64,000 nt of DNA from Hymenochaete sp. R1 (taxonomy: Eukaryota; Basidiomycota; Agaricomycetes; Hymenochaetales; Hymenochaetaceae). The notes under the pieces are model-generated. The model had not been told where the DNA came from, made no database searches, and saw nothing but the letters and a program-made list of their open reading frames with translations. The translations under genes were made by a program, and so were the position numbers. This document shows positions 60,170 to 64,000 of this stretch, piece by piece (position 1 is the first letter of the stretch; every line of letters starts with the position of its first letter). The stretch covers positions 33,325-97,324 of the forward strand of contig JAFREE010000091.1 of the NCBI GenBank assembly GCA_019400425.1. Reading direction: 5' to 3'.

Positions 60170-60295
60170 GTTGGTAAAGTATGGAGAGGACGAAGGAAAC
60201 TCGGACAGAGAGGATGGTGATGGCGAGTCTGACTCTGACACTAGTACTGACTCTGAGAAATGGCCAAGCCAAGCCAAAGTGATTGGCGGCAAAAG

Positions 60296-60318
60296 CACGT
60301 GAGCAGCTTAGTCACGTG
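60296..60318. promoter_or_regulatory. Pair of CACGTG palindromes in the SNX3/CTI6 divergent promoter
   Basis: Two perfect CACGTG sites at 60296-60301 and 60313-60318, 17 bp apart from start to start, the second within TCACGTGA. They lie about 128-150 bp from both start codons. The closest pair of such sites in the window; possible bHLH/Cbf1-like sites, motif only. Confidence 0.35.
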
Positions 60319-60460
60319 AAAAATAGATAAAATAAATATTGAATATTGAATATTCCGGTAAAAGCAACGGGCACCGCCGAGGCTCGTTCACTCTCCAGAC
60401 GCCCACTCCCTCCTTCCCGACGCCCACCATCCCCCATTGTCTCTTCAACGCTTGATCACA

Positions 60461-62940
60461 ATGGTATCGCCTAAAGAAAAGCGACGGTCAGCTCGTCGCT
60501 CGGCTCATTCAGCTTCTACCTCAAAATCCTCCGATTCTCCCTCCCCAGAAGACCTCCCCCTCCCTCCGCAATCTCACCCAGACGCCCACTCGTCCAAATC
60601 AGCTACCTCGCCCTCCAGCAACATCCCAATGGGAAAAAAGCGCGCAAAGAACGACTTAGATGAGTTCCAAGCTCCTGCAGACCCTTCCCATCGCAGGACC
60701 AACTCCGTGGCCTCCTCCGTCAACACAAACGTCAACGCCAACGGCTCCCATCCTCAGCCCCCGCCGTCATCTTCCTCATCATCGAAGCGCAGCAACAAGC
60801 GCAAAGGTAAAGATAAGGACAAAGACACGAATGCAAAGGTCGAGGATGCCGTTGAGAGCCCTTCTGTCGCCCATGCAGAGCCGGGATTCGTTTCAGCTGC
60901 GGGCGACAGGCTCGATGACGATGGTGGTATCACACGTTGTATCTGTGAAGGGCCTGGTACGTGCTCATAGAACACACTATACGCGTATAGGAGCTCATAT
61001 AGCGTGCTTTCGTTCCGAAGAAGACGATGGGGAAGCGGCTGGGTTCATGGTCCAGTGCGAACAATGTCTGGCCTGGCAGCATGGCCTCTGTATGGGCTTC
61101 GAATTTGAGGAGGCCATCCCAGAGGGCGACTACTACTGTGAACAATGTAGGCCAGAAAACTTCCCCGACTTACTCCAGTACGTTTAACTCCATCTAGAAT
61201 ATATGAATGGTCCCTGATACCAATCACTTATTCCTTCCATAGTAAACAAGCCAAGCCCCAGAGACACAGTTTAGACAAGTCCGTGGCCGCATCTCGTGCT
61301 TCTCGTTCACATTCCCCCACAGCACACTTCAATAAATCTGCCGCAAAAAGGCGAAACACTATGAATAGCCGCTATGGAGCATACGAAGAAAACATACAAG
61401 AACTCCTGGAATCGACTGCGGCTGAAGCGGGACAGCCGGGTGAGGAAACAAATAAGGACAAATCCGGGAGTGTGGCGAGGACGGAGGAGTCCTCCGAGGA
61501 AACCATCGAGATAGGCCAGGTAGGCCCGGGCGGAAGGAAGAAACGGAAACGCGCCGATGACGAATTGTATGTGTTTCGTCGCCTTCGCCTCATCCCACCC
61601 ACTTATTGTGTCTTCAGGATGACTGCGAAGAGAAAACGTTCGAACTCAGCGGCCTCAGAACAGATCAACACAGCATTAATATTGGCCGAGAAGCCAGAAA
61701 TTACCACGCCGGTCGCGACAGAAATGCCTCCGCCACCTACGCCAGTGAACAACAAATCGCGATCAAGACGTGGTGGTGGTGGTAATCGCAAAGGCGCGCC
61801 CCCTCAAGAACCTTCGGTCAACGGAGACGCAGAAGAAAGTACGTTATTGGATTCTGGCACCATACTTCAGCGCTAATGAATGTCCGTGTAGCACCTCAAC
61901 AAACGAAAAAGCATCCTAATCAATACACGTACAGGGCAAAGCCTGGTAATGGACAGCGGCGTGCACCTCAATCAACGGCAAATGGGCCAATCCAGGGCGT
62001 CATTGCCTCCCACGAGCACGGCACGCGCCGTAATGCTAACCAATCTGGTGGTGGGGGAGGCAACCCACGAAACAATCAGAATGCTTTTCATAACAACGTT
62101 CAATTGCCTCTGTTTCAGTCATGGGGCCTTCCGGACTACCTTTCACACCTTCAGCAAATCCTTCCCTCCGATGTCCCTCCTCCGTTAAACATCCGTGGTG
62201 CTTCAAGTTTCATGCACGATAAAGCTGAAGTCAATGGTGCAGCAACTCCCCAAACTAACGGAAAGGATCCGATAACACCAAACCCTGTGGCGGAAACCTC
62301 GGATGCTCCAGCGCCCAAATCATCATCAAAGGCGCATTCTGGTTCAGCAGGAGACGATGCCTCAGATACTATTACCGAGCGTGGCGTCAAGGTCAAATGG
62401 CCTGCAAAGCGCATGAGTGTCGCAGATATGAACAAACGCGTGCGGGCGCTTGTTGAGTGGGTGGGCCGCGAACAAGCCATTGCCATAGACCGCGAACGGA
62501 GACGGGTAGCCCTCCAGACTGCACTGATCGAACAGCAGAATGGGAACGCGCTTGAGTTTGCTTTGGACGACGCATTGGCTAATGTCGATGGAAATGGAGA
62601 TTTGGGTACTACGAGAACGGCGCCGATGACCGCTGGACTGAGAGGAGATGGCGAAGACGACGACGGTCGATCAGCGGAGAAGGAGCTGCAAAGGGAAGAG
62701 AAGGAGAACATGGCTACTTCAAAGACAGATGTGATACCGAGGACGTCCACGCCGCGCTCGATGTTCGCGCTCGGTCTCGCCAGGAATGGCGGTGCCCACG
62801 CCAACGCGAGTATACCGGCGAGAATGTCGACGACTAAGATGATGGAGGAGCTTATGGAAGAGCTCATCAACTTCCAAGAACGCTTTGGACCTGGGGCAAA
62901 GGGGCAGGTGAGGGAGAAGCGGGTCACGGCTGTTGCATGA
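60461..62940 (+). CDS. CTI6: Cti6-like PHD-finger protein, probable histone deacetylase complex subunit
   Basis: Five exons: 60461-60956, 61021-61177, 61243-61566, 61618-61838, 61892-62940, giving 748 aa. The N-terminus is basic and Ser/Pro-rich ([20 protein letters not shown]). A PHD finger follows at about residues 160-215: [29 protein letters not shown] and [13 protein letters not shown], with the C4-H-C3 order. Then come KPQRHSLDK and an [20 protein letters not shown] motif, the '[17 protein letters not shown]' block typical of Cti6-like fungal PHD proteins. The rest is disordered, with [12 protein letters not shown], a conserved-looking [26 protein letters not shown] segment (about residues 575-600) and a C-terminal helix [18 protein letters not shown]. 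In yeast, Cti6 reads histone marks in the Rpd3L complex and links it to Cyc8-Tup1. Assignment rests on the PHD and following block; the complex is inferred. Confidence 0.78.
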
Positions 62941-64000
62941 TTTTTTGTTCCCCTCTTCCCTTGTTTATTTTTCTGAGGAGAACCTATCCGAATTTGCTTT
63001 CCCTCCCTTCGTTCTCTCGTGACTTATGAGGATATTTGACTCGCTCCTTTCTTTTTCCGTTCTCGTTCTTTCTTTCCCGCTATGGGTGTTTGCTCAAGAA
63101 GTGAAAAGCTTCATATAAAAGAAATCTGATGATGTATTTTTCCTTACGTTATGACTTGACTTATTGCTGTCGCTTCCTCCCCGTTTCATCTCTCTCTACT
63201 TCGATGTTGCGTACATATAATCAGTACCAATACTTCTAGGCTTGCACGACCCAGGCAATACATATAACTTTGTTTGGGGAAAGCTCATGCGATGAGTACA
63301 GTGTGTTTCGTCGAGCGCCAACTTCGGACTCGAGAGGTTCACGCCCGATCCATAGACTCAGTAAGGTGCATACATTCACAAGACTCGCGCTATCCCCGCA
63401 CTCTCTTTTCTTCCCCTCTGCTCTTCACTAATCATGGTCCTACGAGCAACGTAGCAATGCTATATCACTCGTATAATAGCGTCACACACTGTGTTGTGAA
63501 TGAAAGGGATAGTGTAAGATAAGATAGTAGATGTTTCCACGATACTGTACGCATCAAGTAGCCAAGCGTTCACGACGGGGCGAAAGACGCAACAAGACGC
63601 AGGGGTATAGGGTATATACAGTTCGCATGCGAGGGATAGAAAATATGGATATGGTATATAGGATAGAAAAAGTATAAAATAGTGTGAATGAAGACGAAAA
63701 CGACGGAGGCAAAAACAAAAAGAGAAACCGAGAGAGTAAGGTGTATTTGATTTGTATTTGTTGAAGAGGGCCCGAAGGCCCGAGGGCCACAGACAGAGCA
63801 AGTTTCACAATTGCAAGACCAGACCAGAAAAGAAAGAAATGCAGAACGTCAGCCAGATCCAGCCAAGCTTGCATTCAAGTTCCAGTACCAGTTCACCTAT
63901 GTCGACGGCCATCCTAACCGTCAAACATTGGAGCAATTGAGAAAAACTCTATGTCGAAGAAACGTCCTAAGGTTCGTTTGTAATGTAAGTCTTCGATGTC
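62941..64000. other. 3' flank of CTI6 and intergenic sequence, no gene seen
   Basis: 1060 bp to the window edge. The first 200 bp are T/C-rich 3' flank. Minus-strand open frames at 63460-63801 and 63554-63874 have TTG/CTG-type starts or low-complexity hydrophobic products and overlap one another. No tRNA or repeat of note is seen. Confidence 0.5.

Noticed and set aside
63460..63874. Two overlapping minus frames of 106-113 codons near the window end
   Set aside because: Non-ATG-type starts or low-complexity hydrophobic translation of T/C-rich DNA, mutually overlapping, no domain.

Overview
The window looks like a piece of nuclear chromosome from a filamentous basidiomycete, probably an agaricomycete. 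Genes are dense, lie on both strands, and are broken by many very short introns, mostly 47-65 nt with GTRNGT donors and an occasional CTRAY branch point. The recognisable proteins are eukaryotic housekeeping proteins with fungal family members (Use1, Sse1/Hsp110, Wss1, Vps15, Vps8, Cog3, Snx3, Cti6, Cps1-type polysaccharide synthase). There are no bacterial operons, no CRISPR array, no rRNA and no tRNA that I can see. All gene models were spliced by hand from the sequence, with reading-frame bookkeeping. Where a family is recognised, the junctions were chosen so that conserved blocks join in frame.

Layout. 1-934: 5' end of a Ser/Pro-rich protein on the minus strand, running off the window. 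935-8153: about 7.2 kb without a convincing gene, unlike the rest of the window. 8154-9750 (-): putative glycosyltransferase with a type II membrane anchor, seven exons including one of 23 nt. 10163-11183 (+): secreted or single-pass His-rich protein. 11614-13758 (-): disordered protein. 14312-16853 (-): Hsp110 chaperone. 17199-20939 (-): Mios/Sea4 (SEA/GATOR2). 21018-21764 (+): uncharacterised small gene, uncertain. 21947-23131 (+): USE1 SNARE. 24432-26331 (-): Cps1-like GT2. 27018-29293 (-): lysyl-tRNA synthetase. 29687-31727 (+): Ariadne-type RBR ubiquitin ligase. 32429-36496 (+): FGAM synthase, one uninterrupted exon. 36611-37865 (-): WSS1 protease with an apparent 6-nt microexon. 38048-39960 (+): threonine deaminase with an apparent GC-AG intron. 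40177-40882 (-): unknown. 41492-47208 (+): VPS15. 47537-52560 (-): VPS8. 52718 or 52826-55768 (+): threonyl-tRNA synthetase with an optional mitochondrial presequence. 55984-59100 (+): COG3. 59423-60169 (-): SNX3. 60461-62940 (+): Cti6-like PHD protein. 62941-64000: no gene seen.

How the genes relate. Several encode parts of the endosome, vacuole and Golgi machinery: Vps15 activates the Vps34 PI3-kinase that makes PI3P, Snx3 binds PI3P, Vps8 is a CORVET tether subunit, Cog3 is a Golgi tether, Use1 is an ER SNARE, and Mios acts on the vacuole or lysosome in TORC1 control. They are interleaved with translation (KRS1, THS1), purine (FGAM synthase) and isoleucine (ILV1) genes, so this may be simple high density rather than a functional cluster. 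Divergent pairs with short shared promoters are common: WSS1/ILV1 182 bp, VPS8/THS1 157-265 bp, SNX3/CTI6 291 bp, KRS1/RBR 393 bp.

The most interesting observations are the 6-nt microexon in WSS1, the mitochondrial presequence option of THS1 facing the VPS8 start, the GC-AG intron of ILV1, the 23-nt and 30-nt exons of the glycosyltransferase, and the gene-poor 7.2 kb block.
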